This document shows positions 17,370 through 24,483 of a DNA stretch of 53,732 bases, one piece after another. Under the pieces are notes generated by a model. The model was not told the origin of the DNA and did not search any database. It worked only from the letters and a program-made list of their open reading frames with translations. Within the stretch, counting starts at the first letter, position 1. Every line of letters starts with the position of its first letter. A program made the position numbers and the translations under genes. This stretch comes from a virus: IMG/VR virus record IMGVR_UViG_3300031999_000026, positions 1 through 53,732 of that record; one strand, written 5' to 3'.

Positions 17370-17667
17370 GTTTTTGAGATATATTACTTTTTAATATATA
17401 TATCTCAATTTTTTCATCTTTTTGTAAACATCCCTCTTCTCCTGCGAACATAAGTGATCTCCTGTTAGGCATACCACCGAATAGGGAACCACTTAACGCA
17501 GCATTAAGGATATACGAACCGGTAGGTATCCATTCGTCTATCCTCGCATATATACTATCTTCTACTATTGCTCCGTCTGGAGAAAATTTTGAGAGCAAAT
17601 CATTTAATTCTGTGAATGAAGGTTTGCTATTTCCTGAGGATTTAGCTGCAGACATTTTTTTAGCCAT
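17350..17667 (-). CDS. uvsX: UvsX/RecA-like recombinase, N-terminal half with ultra-short intein N part
   Basis: Residues 1-79 are the N-terminal region of a UvsX/RecA-like recombinase and end inside the Walker A motif (SLMFAGEEG). Cys80 starts a split-intein N part of only 26 residues (CLQKDEKIEIYIL, then a polar tail) before the stop. The rest is encoded at 14537-16144. The start, MAKKMSAAKSSGNSKPS, follows an A/T-only leader. Because the P-loop is cut in two, neither half can bind ATP, so recombinase activity depends entirely on trans-splicing. Confidence 0.85.
   Translation of the reverse strand: MAKKMSAAKSSGNSKPSFTELNDLLSKFSPDGAIVEDSIYARIDEWIPTGSYILNAALSGSLFGGMPNRRSLMFAGEEGCLQKDEKIEIYILKSNISQKHEIKKS
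17353..17430 (-). other. Atypically split intein, ultra-short N part (uvsX)
   Basis: Only 26 residues, starting with Cys, remain after the extein. Canonical intein N parts are 90-120 residues; this one contains little more than block A. It must pair with the 164-residue C part at 15653-16144. Confidence 0.82.
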
Positions 17668-17799
17668 AAAATTATTTAAATATTATATAACTTTATGGCA
17701 AAAAAGTTTTAATAGATTTTTATATTTTATTTAATACTGTTATCTGCCCATATACATCTGCCCAAGCATATTCCATATTATTTGGAATCAAATGTTTTT

Positions 17800-18198
17800 T
17801 CAAATAAAGTAAATTATATTCTCATCAATATAATTTATGTATCCTTCATCTTTTAGTTTAATTTCATCTATGTTGAATTCAAGTCCTACTTCTTCTTTAG
17901 TTTCTCGTATTGCTGCAGTCAAACGATCTTCACCCTCTTCAATGTGACCCTTTGGAATACTATAAGTACCATACCACTTTGACCCTGTTGGGTGCTCTAA
18001 CAGTAGTTGTGATACGATGGTAATCCCCTTTTCCAAGATATGAGCACGATTAGCTACTAATTTACCCTTTGAGTTATTGCTCTTCTCTGGGAAAGCTGTT
18101 TCTCTCATTGGGATATATCTAGTTGCCCTGGACTTATCAACTTTAACACCAGCCGGTGAACCTGTTAATTGGTTCCGCAAATTTTTTGAACTTGGCAT
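17800..18198 (-). CDS. Nudix hydrolase, probably frameshifted near its end
   Basis: The Nudix box is complete: GHIEEGEDRLTAAIRETKEE then VGLEF fits G-x5-E-x7-REUxEExGU. Such enzymes hydrolyse nucleoside diphosphates linked to other groups (oxidised dNTPs, ADP-ribose, NAD). The frame stops after YIDENIIYFI at 132 residues, but the -1 frame continues from about 17820 with NLLYLKKHLIPNNMEYAWAD and further residues to a stop at 17720. That would give a product of about 158 residues, more usual for the family. An indel or sequencing error is more likely than programmed shifting, since no slippery heptamer is visible. The gene is downstream of two small genes and next to uvsX. Confidence 0.78.
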   Translation of the reverse strand: MPSSKNLRNQLTGSPAGVKVDKSRATRYIPMRETAFPEKSNNSKGKLVANRAHILEKGITIVSQLLLEHPTGSKWYGTYSIPKGHIEEGEDRLTAAIRETKEEVGLEFNIDEIKLKDEGYINYIDENIIYFI

Positions 18199-18275
18199 TG
18201 TCTTTTATTTTTAAGTTAGCAAATGTAATAAATTCCGAAAAAACATTATAATGACTAAACCAGCAGATTCTATCA

Positions 18276-18545
18276 TTAGAATGTTCCTAACCAAACTAAA
18301 TTAGCGTCGGCCCAATCATAAAAATCCTGCCATACATAATCAAATTCTTCAATATCTTCTACATCACGAAGGTTTTGAATTAGATCTTCAAATTTCATCG
18401 CTTCATATTCACCTAACTTATCATTAACTTCATCAATATCTGCTGATAATCTATCGCAAATTTCGCTTTGTATTTCTTCAAAATTATCTTCATCATAACG
18501 ATCCCAGATATCAGATACATCAATTTTTATTTTCCAGTTTGCCAT
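18276..18545 (-). CDS. Small acidic protein of unknown function (89 aa)
   Basis: The protein is strongly acidic (EDNFEEIQSEICDRLSADID, then EVNDKLGEYE) with several Trp residues at the ends (MANWKIKIDVSDIWD ... WADANLVWLG). It may mimic DNA or bind a basic partner, but this is only suggested by charge. It lies between the phosphoesterase and the Nudix gene. Confidence 0.5.
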   Translation of the reverse strand: MANWKIKIDVSDIWDRYDEDNFEEIQSEICDRLSADIDEVNDKLGEYEAMKFEDLIQNLRDVEDIEEFDYVWQDFYDWADANLVWLGTF

Positions 18546-18569
18546 ATTTTTTATTATATTTATTTAATA

Positions 18570-19220
18570 TCAAACAAAAGTTTTTTCACCATTTTTGTGT
18601 AATAAAGATTTTAATATACTTTCTTCATCATATCCTAATTCTTTCTTATTCATTATTTGACATATTTCATATAAATTATATGGACGCCATAAACCTATTC
18701 TATCTATACCTACATCAAATGATAATTTAGGCTGTCCCTCTAAAGGACGACAATGACTATGACCAAAAAGATGCCACGCGTTATGTATCATACGATTATA
18801 TGATAACATACAATAGTGACAAAGTACTATATGAATATTTAATCCAAACTTTGAGTAAGAAAAATCTTTTATTTGAGTTATCTGTGTAAATCTTGTAGAT
18901 TTTTCTAAACTTTTATCATGATTACCAAGAATAAGAAACTTTTCACCATTAAGTCTATCAACAAATCTATCTGCATCAGGTTTACGTGCAAATGAAATAT
19001 CTCCTATATAATAAACCACATCTTTCTTTTTAACATAATTATTAATAACATCTTTAACTAACCATTCTTCATGCATTAGCTGAGAACAAGGCCTTCCACA
19101 AATTGAAATTATTCGATCATGAGAATGATGTAAATCTGCAGTAAACCATATTTTCTGCATATCCTGAATAATTTCGGGAGTTAACTTATCAATTATATCT
19201 ATTTTAATGTTTATTTTCAT
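18570..19220 (-). CDS. Calcineurin-like metallophosphoesterase (216 aa)
   Basis: The motifs follow in order: FTADLHHSHDRI (26-37), YIGDISFARKPDADRF, ILGNHDKS, VLCHYC and FGHSH. These provide the two-metal site of a small metallophosphoesterase. Unlike gp47 it has no extra capping domain. Small phage members may act on phosphodiesters or nucleotides; the substrate is unknown. Its start overlaps the end of the upstream 3'-phosphoesterase-like gene by 4 bases, suggesting coupled translation and perhaps a shared role in end processing or repair. Confidence 0.82.
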   Translation of the reverse strand: MKINIKIDIIDKLTPEIIQDMQKIWFTADLHHSHDRIISICGRPCSQLMHEEWLVKDVINNYVKKKDVVYYIGDISFARKPDADRFVDRLNGEKFLILGNHDKSLEKSTRFTQITQIKDFSYSKFGLNIHIVLCHYCMLSYNRMIHNAWHLFGHSHCRPLEGQPKLSFDVGIDRIGLWRPYNLYEICQIMNKKELGYDEESILKSLLHKNGEKTFV

Positions 19221-19663
19221 TTATTTATCTTTATCAAATAATTTTTTCCAGTATTAAATATCGTGTACCAATGCTCGTTATATTCGAATGTAATTTTTTC
19301 ATCTGTATAATTTGATACATTAACATAATCACAAAAAAGTAACTTAACTTCACCAGCACCATAACCAGATTCTATAGTTCCCTCAAAATCTTTGTATTCC
19401 CATGGATGGTCTTCAACTTTAATTGCCATAAGAACTTTTCCGGGAATTGTAGGAAATTGATGTTTAGGAATAACAAATGATCTAAGTACTCTATATCCTG
19501 AATGTGATATCTTATCAGCACCAGTACTGTAAGGTTCTTTTGTGCTTGGATCTCTTTTTTCTATATACATGTGTATATCACCATAATCTTCAAATCTAAC
19601 ATCCCAGTGTAATCCTGCACGATTAGCATTATGCTCTTGTATAACTAATAGTCTTTTTTCCAT
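19217..19663 (-). CDS. LigD-type 3'-phosphoesterase domain protein (148 aa)
   Basis: The sequence contains VIQEHNANRAGLHWDVRFED (7-26), SFVIPK (62-67) and KVEDHPWEYKDFEGTIESGY then GAGEV (82-106). These are the signature elements of the 3'-phosphoesterase domain of bacterial LigD, which trims 3' ends before non-homologous end joining. The expected metal and catalytic residues are present: His11, His19, Asp21, Arg23 and the His of VEDHP. Here the domain stands alone. Two polynucleotide ligases and a Pol X-like protein are encoded elsewhere in the window, so a phage end-repair set is plausible. Confidence 0.82.
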   Translation of the reverse strand: MEKRLLVIQEHNANRAGLHWDVRFEDYGDIHMYIEKRDPSTKEPYSTGADKISHSGYRVLRSFVIPKHQFPTIPGKVLMAIKVEDHPWEYKDFEGTIESGYGAGEVKLLFCDYVNVSNYTDEKITFEYNEHWYTIFNTGKNYLIKINK

Positions 19664-20061
19664 TACTTATGGGCATTATGATATTCTTTTACTTTATTCC
19701 AATTAACTAATTCTCTTACCAAGGCATAAGGCATTAACTGAAAATACATTTCATTTTCTTCACAATATTTTTTCGCAGCTTTACATTTAAACGGAAGTTC
19801 AGGTTTATCATCACTTCCTTTAATTTCTAATATAATTCTTCTATCAACTTCATCTATGAAAAAATCTGGTATATAGTTTCTTTGTTTTCCCTCAAACAAA
19901 TAAGGAATACGAAATTTGGTATTCTTTTCCCACTTCAAATCATTATCATCCATATACATCATCATTGCTAATTCTGTCATAGAATCATAATGATATTTGA
20001 TTCCGGATTTAGAATCATAATAACCTTTACAAGAAGGAATACCTTTTCTTTTTTCTAACAT
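19663..20061 (-). CDS. PD-(D/E)XK nuclease, T4 gp4 head-completion/TnsA-like (132 aa)
   Basis: The core reads S-MTELAMMMYMDDN (with Glu30), RIPYLF, NYIPDFFIDE (Asp66) and RRIILEIKG (Glu79-x-Lys81), the standard PD-(D/E)XK arrangement. The order of elements, including KWEKNTKFRIPY before the catalytic Asp, resembles T4 gp4 head-completion protein and the TnsA catalytic domain. A head-completion nuclease role is the likelier reading in a phage. The start overlaps nothing but its stop is shared with the next gene start by one base. Confidence 0.7.
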   Translation of the reverse strand: MLEKRKGIPSCKGYYDSKSGIKYHYDSMTELAMMMYMDDNDLKWEKNTKFRIPYLFEGKQRNYIPDFFIDEVDRRIILEIKGSDDKPELPFKCKAAKKYCEENEMYFQLMPYALVRELVNWNKVKEYHNAHK

Positions 20062-20062
20062 A

Positions 20063-20383
20063 TTAGAATTTCTTTTGAAGTTTATTAAATTTATTAAGTC
20101 TGCGTTTCATAGCTGCCAAAACATTTACTGTATTCGGCCATGGCATATAAATATCATTATAATAATTAAATTCATGAGAATTAATAACATTTTCCCATGA
20201 AAGTCTTTGACAAAATGCTGCGCAATCATCATCTTCCATAACATCAAAATCAAATTTAATTTTATTTTTAACAAAATAAAAGGTTAAATGTCTTTGTGAT
20301 TCATTAACTAAAATTTCGTTATAATTATTATCTGTTAAAAACTTGTAAATAGTGTCTTTGTTTACGTCTGAAAAGAAGCTCAT
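20063..20383 (-). CDS. Unidentified protein, paralogue of the 52264-52656 product (106 aa)
   Basis: The pattern I-x-F-D/N-F-D/E-V-x-x-D-D-D-x-AAF-x-x-x-L-x-W, followed by a C-terminal A-x-KRRLNKF/L, is shared with the protein encoded at 52264-52656. That indicates a duplicated family. Unlike its paralogue it lacks the MKTKLVKES N-terminal motif. No function is recognised. It is the first gene after a terminator and a promoter-like element. Confidence 0.6.
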   Translation of the reverse strand: MSFFSDVNKDTIYKFLTDNNYNEILVNESQRHLTFYFVKNKIKFDFDVMEDDDCAAFCQRLSWENVINSHEFNYYNDIYMPWPNTVNVLAAMKRRLNKFNKLQKKF

Positions 20384-20406
20384 ATTGTTTATTTTTAGTT
20401 TATTTT

Positions 20407-20430
20407 TATAGTACTAATATAATCAAAAAA
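20407..20430 (-). promoter_or_regulatory. Promoter-like element repeated at 51329-51351
   Basis: The 23-bp minus-strand sequence TTTTTGATTATATTAGTACT followed by ATA is identical at two loci. In both it directly follows a terminator hairpin and precedes a gene start by a few tens of bases. The TATATT core resembles the -7 region of Bacteroidota promoters or a -10 box. A promoter role is inferred from position and repetition. Confidence 0.5.
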
Positions 20431-20456
20431 TCCGACAAATAAAAATTTGTCGGACT
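20424..20456 (-). terminator. Hairpin terminator after the 20477-20743 gene
   Basis: A 10-bp stem (GTCCGACAAAT pairing with ATTTGTCGGA) with a 4-base loop is followed by TTTTTT on the minus strand. The same stem sequence, slightly altered, is used at 44836-44870. Confidence 0.85.
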
Positions 20457-20476
20457 TTATTTTATTATGTTTATAT

Positions 20477-20743
20477 TTATAAAATCTTAGTCCATTCACT
20501 ATTAGGATAAGCTTCTTTTAATAGTTGCTTATATGTTAAATTGTGTGGAATTTTCTTAACATATTTATATGCTCCAGAATAAATTCTGCATAAATAACCA
20601 GCTTGTGTAAGATAATTTCGATAATTATCAACTGTTGAACAACCTTTATAAATATTGAATTTAATAAGATTCTGTCTAAATATTGTGTTGCCAATATCAG
20701 CAATTTGAATGTAAGTTAATACATCTTCAAAAATTGTAGTCAT
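20477..20743 (-). CDS. Unidentified small protein (88 aa)
   Basis: The protein has a helical first half (VLTYIQIADIGNTIFRQNLI) and a middle patterned like a helix-turn-helix/winged-helix domain (VDNYRNYLTQAGYLCRIYSG), ending in a basic and aromatic tail. DNA binding is possible. It follows the gp43 C half by 35 bases and ends before a strong terminator. Confidence 0.5.
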   Translation of the reverse strand: MTTIFEDVLTYIQIADIGNTIFRQNLIKFNIYKGCSTVDNYRNYLTQAGYLCRIYSGAYKYVKKIPHNLTYKQLLKEAYPNSEWTKIL

Positions 20744-20777
20744 GGTTTTATTTTTTAAAAAAGTGAATTAAATCTTT

Positions 20778-21734
20778 TCAAAAAAGAGCAGATGCATAAA
20801 TTAAATTTTCTGGTATGGGATTAAACCCCATAGCTTCCATAATACGATTAAACGGATCAATTATAGTTTTACTAAATTGCAAATCATAATCAACTTCTGG
20901 TGCAAATTCGCAAGGAAAACAATTAGGCAAGAAACCAAATACTTCATTGCCATCTTTTGTGTAATAAAATTTAATCTTATCTCCGGTTTTAATTATATTG
21001 TATTTAGTTTTCCATTTAGGACTATTTAAAATAATATGATTATATACTGCAGAAGCTCTAACATTTTGAGGGCACTTATCTGCTAAACGTATTTGTTTTT
21101 TATCTTCTAAAGCATATTTTTCATAATCACCAAGTGCTTGTGTTTTTGCAACATCTTCGGGATTTTGAAGAACATATTCTTTTTTGTATTCTTTTAATCT
21201 TTTAACTACATCTGTATATTGAATATTTTTTCCTTTTTCACAAGCCATTTTTATCATTTCTTTTAAAGCTTTTCTTGCAAATTTTGGAGTTGAACCCTGA
21301 ACAATTTCTACACCCACAAATTTAATTTTCTCTTGTGGTTTAAAACTAACACCCGGTTCTTTCCATACTAAATCTAAAATATATTTCTTTTTTGCAACCA
21401 TAATTGCAGAATAAGAAATTTTTTCTAATTCTAAATTTTGTATATTTATAGTATTAAACTTTTTAGCATATTCTTCGAATTTTTTATTAAGATAACTGTC
21501 TAATCTTAATTTTTTAATATTAAGAATAAAATCTACTTGATCTCCAGAATAATCACATGATTTTAATACAGGATCATATGTAATGAAACAACTATTATGT
21601 ACTAATATATCGTTTGCAATAAATGTATGAGTATCATCATCTACTTCAACATCATAGACATATTCATCTTCAAATGTTCCAATTTCTTCACAAGATTCTA
21701 TTTCATCAAAATAAAATTCCATATTATTTTTCAT
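20778..21734 (-). CDS. 43: DNA polymerase gp43, C-terminal piece with split-intein C part
   Basis: Residues 1-47 are an intein C part: YVYDVEVDDDTHTFIANDIL is block F and VHN is the end. Ser48 is the +1 residue and completes motif C (YMDTD joined to SCFITYD). The next 270 residues are the family B polymerase palm-thumb: AIMVAKKKYILDLVWKEPG, IKFVGVEIVQGSTPKFAR (KxY/KGxE region) and a C-terminal end ASALF. The C-terminus would be the site for clamp binding in T4-type polymerases. The preceding piece is at 21922-22620. Between them lie only scars of a homing endonuclease. Confidence 0.87.
   Translation of the reverse strand: MKNNMEFYFDEIESCEEIGTFEDEYVYDVEVDDDTHTFIANDILVHNSCFITYDPVLKSCDYSGDQVDFILNIKKLRLDSYLNKKFEEYAKKFNTINIQNLELEKISYSAIMVAKKKYILDLVWKEPGVSFKPQEKIKFVGVEIVQGSTPKFARKALKEMIKMACEKGKNIQYTDVVKRLKEYKKEYVLQNPEDVAKTQALGDYEKYALEDKKQIRLADKCPQNVRASAVYNHIILNSPKWKTKYNIIKTGDKIKFYYTKDGNEVFGFLPNCFPCEFAPEVDYDLQFSKTIIDPFNRIMEAMGFNPIPENLIYASALF
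21594..21734 (-). other. Split intein, C part (gp43)
   Basis: This is a 47-residue C part ending Val-His-Asn before Ser. It pairs with the Ser-initiated N part at 21925-22272. Confidence 0.85.
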
Positions 21735-21739
21735 ATTTA

Positions 21740-21821
21740 GTTATAATAATCATTCCAAATCTTTAATCCTTTTTCTTCTCCGTGTTTAATTATAGATTTT
21801 TCTTTAGTAGGAGTTGTATAT
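21740..21821 (-). pseudogene. Minus-strand scar of a homing endonuclease between gp43 halves
   Basis: The minus strand encodes YTTPTKEKSIIKHGEEKGLK followed by IWNDYYN and a stop, with no start codon. This matches the repeat module of the gp41-associated endonuclease (KEGYIQRHGEKEGLLKWEN). It abuts the intein C-part gene and is best read as the last fragment of a lost endonuclease. Confidence 0.7.
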
Positions 21822-21825
21822 TAAT

Positions 21826-21921
21826 AAATCAAAATCTTTAACATTAAATAATTTTAAACGAAAATATGGTGATAAAAAAGGAACCAAAAAATTTATTGAA
21901 TATGCAGATACTGATAAAATG
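21826..21921 (+). pseudogene. Plus-strand scar of a homing endonuclease between gp43 halves
   Basis: The plus strand encodes SKSLTLNNFKRKYGDKKGTK then KFIEYADTDKM, which fits the same Y-G-x-K-x-G-x-x-x-F/Y module as the Vsr-like endonucleases but on the opposite strand. It abuts the intein N-part stop. An open frame continues into antisense polymerase sequence, which is not expected to be meaningful. Confidence 0.6.
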
Positions 21922-22620
21922 TTACTTAATGCATATAACTTTGTCGCCTCGCCTAACATCTTTAGGTTTAATTTCTATTTGATGATTATTTCGAAAAACT
22001 ATCAATGAATGATCATTAGTAACGATAACTTCTTTACCTGATTTAGTTTTAAGTTTCCATTTCGATTTTGAAACTTTATGACGAATTATACGTTTAATGG
22101 GTGTAAAATATAAACCACCATCGGGACTCCAGTTTAAAATTTTATCAAGGGATGATACTGATTCATGACCAATTAAAGTTTTATCATATTTATTTTTAAA
22201 ATTTTCATTATATAATGTTTCTATTGTCATACTTTTTTTATTCGTTGTTACTCTTGTATCTTTTCCGACGCTATCCGTATCCATATAAATTGTAAAAGTT
22301 TTTTCATTAAGTTTATTAATTCGAGTTAATCCTAAAGCTTTATGAAGTTCAGTATCAGTATGCCAATAATTTAAAAAATATTCATCAATACATTTACTTG
22401 CATATTTTGCTACATCTTGGCCTTGTAATGTAACGGCTTCCGCTAAAAGTACGTTATAACACTCAAACCAAGGTGAACCCGATGCCCCATAGATCGAATT
22501 TATAAATACCTTTATCGCATTTTGAATGCCATTATATTCTTCTTTCAAATTATTTAATCTTTCTACTTCTCCTTCTAATTCTTCTATACTGCAATTATAC
22601 GGATCTATTTTAAATTCCAT
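21922..22620 (-). CDS. 43: DNA polymerase gp43, middle (palm/motif B-C) piece with split-intein N part
   Basis: Residues 1-116 contain polymerase motif B (AIKVFINSIYGASGSPWF, 35-52) and end at motif C, YMDTD. Ser117 begins a 116-residue intein N part (SVGKDTRVTT, block B GKEVIVTNDHSL). The insertion point, after DTD with an intein starting SVxxDT, is the classic site of archaeal PolB inteins. The piece begins just before motif B, so the 3'-5' exonuclease domain and motif A (DxxSLYPS) are missing. They do not occur in this window. The enzyme must therefore be assembled from at least three polypeptides, or the rest lies elsewhere as a gp43A-type gene. Confidence 0.87.
   Translation of the reverse strand: MEFKIDPYNCSIEELEGEVERLNNLKEEYNGIQNAIKVFINSIYGASGSPWFECYNVLLAEAVTLQGQDVAKYASKCIDEYFLNYWHTDTELHKALGLTRINKLNEKTFTIYMDTDSVGKDTRVTTNKKSMTIETLYNENFKNKYDKTLIGHESVSSLDKILNWSPDGGLYFTPIKRIIRHKVSKSKWKLKTKSGKEVIVTNDHSLIVFRNNHQIEIKPKDVRRGDKVICIK
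21925..22272 (-). other. Split intein, N part (gp43)
   Basis: This 116-residue N part starts with Ser rather than Cys and has a block B TNDH. Splicing would therefore use a Ser-initiated acyl shift. Confidence 0.83.
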
Positions 22621-22663
22621 GTTTTTATTAATTATATGATAATTGATTAATGAAGTTTTAAAA

Positions 22664-24352
22664 TTAACAAATCTTTAATATTGGTTCAGAATTTTTAATA
22701 AGCCATTCAGTTTTCTTCTTTTCTTGAATTTCTTTTGTTTTAATTTTTTGTATACTCTTAAACATTTGTTGATATCGATCAGACCATCGCTTGTATTTAA
22801 CTTCAAATTCTTTTTTGCGTGCAGATTCATATTTCTGATTGTGTAAAACATCTTGTAAATTATAATAGAAATCTTCGTAGCGGATTTTTCTTATTGCATA
22901 TCTAAATATTTCTTTATCACAATCAAATTGTTGTATTATCTCTTTAATTATCAGTTTCCATTCTAAAAATGCAGTTTTTGCTATACTTTCTGTTTTTTTT
23001 GATATATCAGTTTCTAAAAATTTAACTGCAGCTTGAGTTATATTATAAAAAACAAATTCCCCCTTTTTTATTATATTAACTTTATTTGGTCTAAATATAA
23101 TAAATGCGTTTAATTTAGAATTTTCTTCAAAATATATAATGGAAACATTTTCTAAATCATCATCTAATTTTTCTGGATATCTAACATAATATAAATCATC
23201 TAATTTAGTAATAACGTCTTCGGGAATAGAAGTTTTTTCATATTTACTTTTTAATACTAATTCATGAGCTAAAAAGTACCACATTTTTAAAATAGCTAAA
23301 TTAGTATTACTAATTTCTCCAAATTGTATTCCTGCCGCAACAACCTTATTATATGATTCTTCATTTTTTTTATCATTTATTACGCATTTCCATATTGTAA
23401 AGAAATATTCTGAAAGCGATTGTTCTAAAATTTCTTGATTATTAATCATAATTTTAGAAACTACATGTATAGTTTTTTGTATTTTTTGCCAAAAGGGAAA
23501 TTTTGTAAGGTTTCCTTCCTTTCCCAATTTTATACCCGCTCTTTTATCATTTATATAACTTTTAACTTCATATATTTTTCCATTAAGAAAAACAATATCA
23601 TAAGATATTGCTCCACCCTGTGCTATAGCGCCTTTAAACAAATAACATATAAGAATTTCTCCACACCCCACTCCTTTTTCTTCAATATTCATTAAAGTAT
23701 TAATAAAAGTTCCGTGTTTAATAATTTCTTCTTGATAAAATGATCCTTTGTTCAATTCTTCAATTTCTTTAAAACTGTAAAAATATTTTATCATATCAAG
23801 TTTCCATTGATCTTGCTGTTGTTTATTTAAAATTATTTTTCTTCCTCCATTAATTGTAATATCTAATATTGGTGTTTCTTCGTTTATAATTTTACACATA
23901 ACAGTGAATAACTCATCAAGAGGATGTCGTATACGACCTATCGGAATATTATTAATAAATTCTTCAAAATCTTCTTTTTTTCCATGTTTACTAAAAAAAT
24001 TAGTTAAAGTTTCTATATTTTTTAATGTAAAATATTTAAGTAAATGTGTGGGTTTATTCTTTTTTTCTTTATTAAGTTCTTTAGTTTTAAATAATTCTAG
24101 TTGATAATCCCAAAAACTTCCAAATGTTATATTTTTACTATCCAAATTATTTAAACTTATTTCTTTAGTTTTTAAAAAATTATTTAAATAAGTTTTAAGT
24201 GGTATATATAATAGTTTATTAATATAATCTTTTGTTATTATATCTTTCCTTTTAATTTCGTCGATTGCTCTAACAATATCATCGTCTACTTCATCAAGTG
24301 TAATTATTGATGTTGGTTTAGCTATAAAAGGTCTAATGCTTGTTATTGACAT
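22664..24352 (-). CDS. Putative PD-(D/E)XK nuclease of unknown role (562 aa)
   Basis: The centre of the protein (about residues 225-290) reads GVGCGEILICYLF, then AIAQGGAISYDIVFLNGKIY followed by EVKSYIND. The D-(x)n-E-V-K arrangement is the hallmark of PD-(D/E)XK nucleases. The flanks are long, helical and very lysine/isoleucine rich, with no other recognisable domain. It is encoded between the clamp and the truncated gp43 piece, where a T4-like genome would have gp43 or clamp-loader genes. It may be a mobile endonuclease that separated the gp43 exonuclease half, or a restriction-like effector. It shows no polymerase or exonuclease motif, so it is not the missing gp43 N-terminus. Confidence 0.55.
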   Translation of the reverse strand: MSITSIRPFIAKPTSIITLDEVDDDIVRAIDEIKRKDIITKDYINKLLYIPLKTYLNNFLKTKEISLNNLDSKNITFGSFWDYQLELFKTKELNKEKKNKPTHLLKYFTLKNIETLTNFFSKHGKKEDFEEFINNIPIGRIRHPLDELFTVMCKIINEETPILDITINGGRKIILNKQQQDQWKLDMIKYFYSFKEIEELNKGSFYQEEIIKHGTFINTLMNIEEKGVGCGEILICYLFKGAIAQGGAISYDIVFLNGKIYEVKSYINDKRAGIKLGKEGNLTKFPFWQKIQKTIHVVSKIMINNQEILEQSLSEYFFTIWKCVINDKKNEESYNKVVAAGIQFGEISNTNLAILKMWYFLAHELVLKSKYEKTSIPEDVITKLDDLYYVRYPEKLDDDLENVSIIYFEENSKLNAFIIFRPNKVNIIKKGEFVFYNITQAAVKFLETDISKKTESIAKTAFLEWKLIIKEIIQQFDCDKEIFRYAIRKIRYEDFYYNLQDVLHNQKYESARKKEFEVKYKRWSDRYQQMFKSIQKIKTKEIQEKKKTEWLIKNSEPILKIC

Positions 24353-24483
24353 TTTATTTTTAAGTGTATTGAGTAATGTGTTCTCTGTGAATTTTTATCT
24401 GTTATCGCCGCCATTTACCATTGACGTTTCGTTTGATATGGACTTTTGATCCTTATCCGTAAGGCACGGATTTAACTTACCTA
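24353..24483 (-). other. GC-richer intergenic island with hairpin, no confirmed gene
   Basis: This 131-base gap between the clamp and nuclease genes is clearly less AT-rich than its surroundings. It contains a perfect 6-bp stem, ATCCGT-GCCTT-ACGGAT, without a T run. One minus-strand frame stays open from the clamp's end and encodes KLNPCLTDKDQKSISNETSM then VNGGDNR before a stop, but it has no start codon. It may be an RNA element, a regulatory leader of the nuclease gene, or a leftover of another gene. Confidence 0.35.

Noticed and set aside
10653-17667. Group I introns as cause of the split helicase and recombinase genes
   Set aside because: The extra coding sequence at each break is in frame and carries intein blocks with Cys/His-Asn-Ser junctions, which introns would not have.
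21814-22008. Plus-strand gene between gp43 halves
   Set aside because: Only its first third matches an endonuclease repeat; the rest is antisense to the polymerase intein. It is listed as a scar.
22664-24352. Missing gp43 N-terminal half
   Set aside because: The protein has no exonuclease motifs and no DxxSLYPS motif A. Its core is a PD-(D/E)XK-like pattern instead.
24353-24483. tRNA gene in the GC-richer gap
   Set aside because: No cloverleaf could be drawn: there is no 7-bp acceptor pair or TTC-type T-loop at the right spacing.
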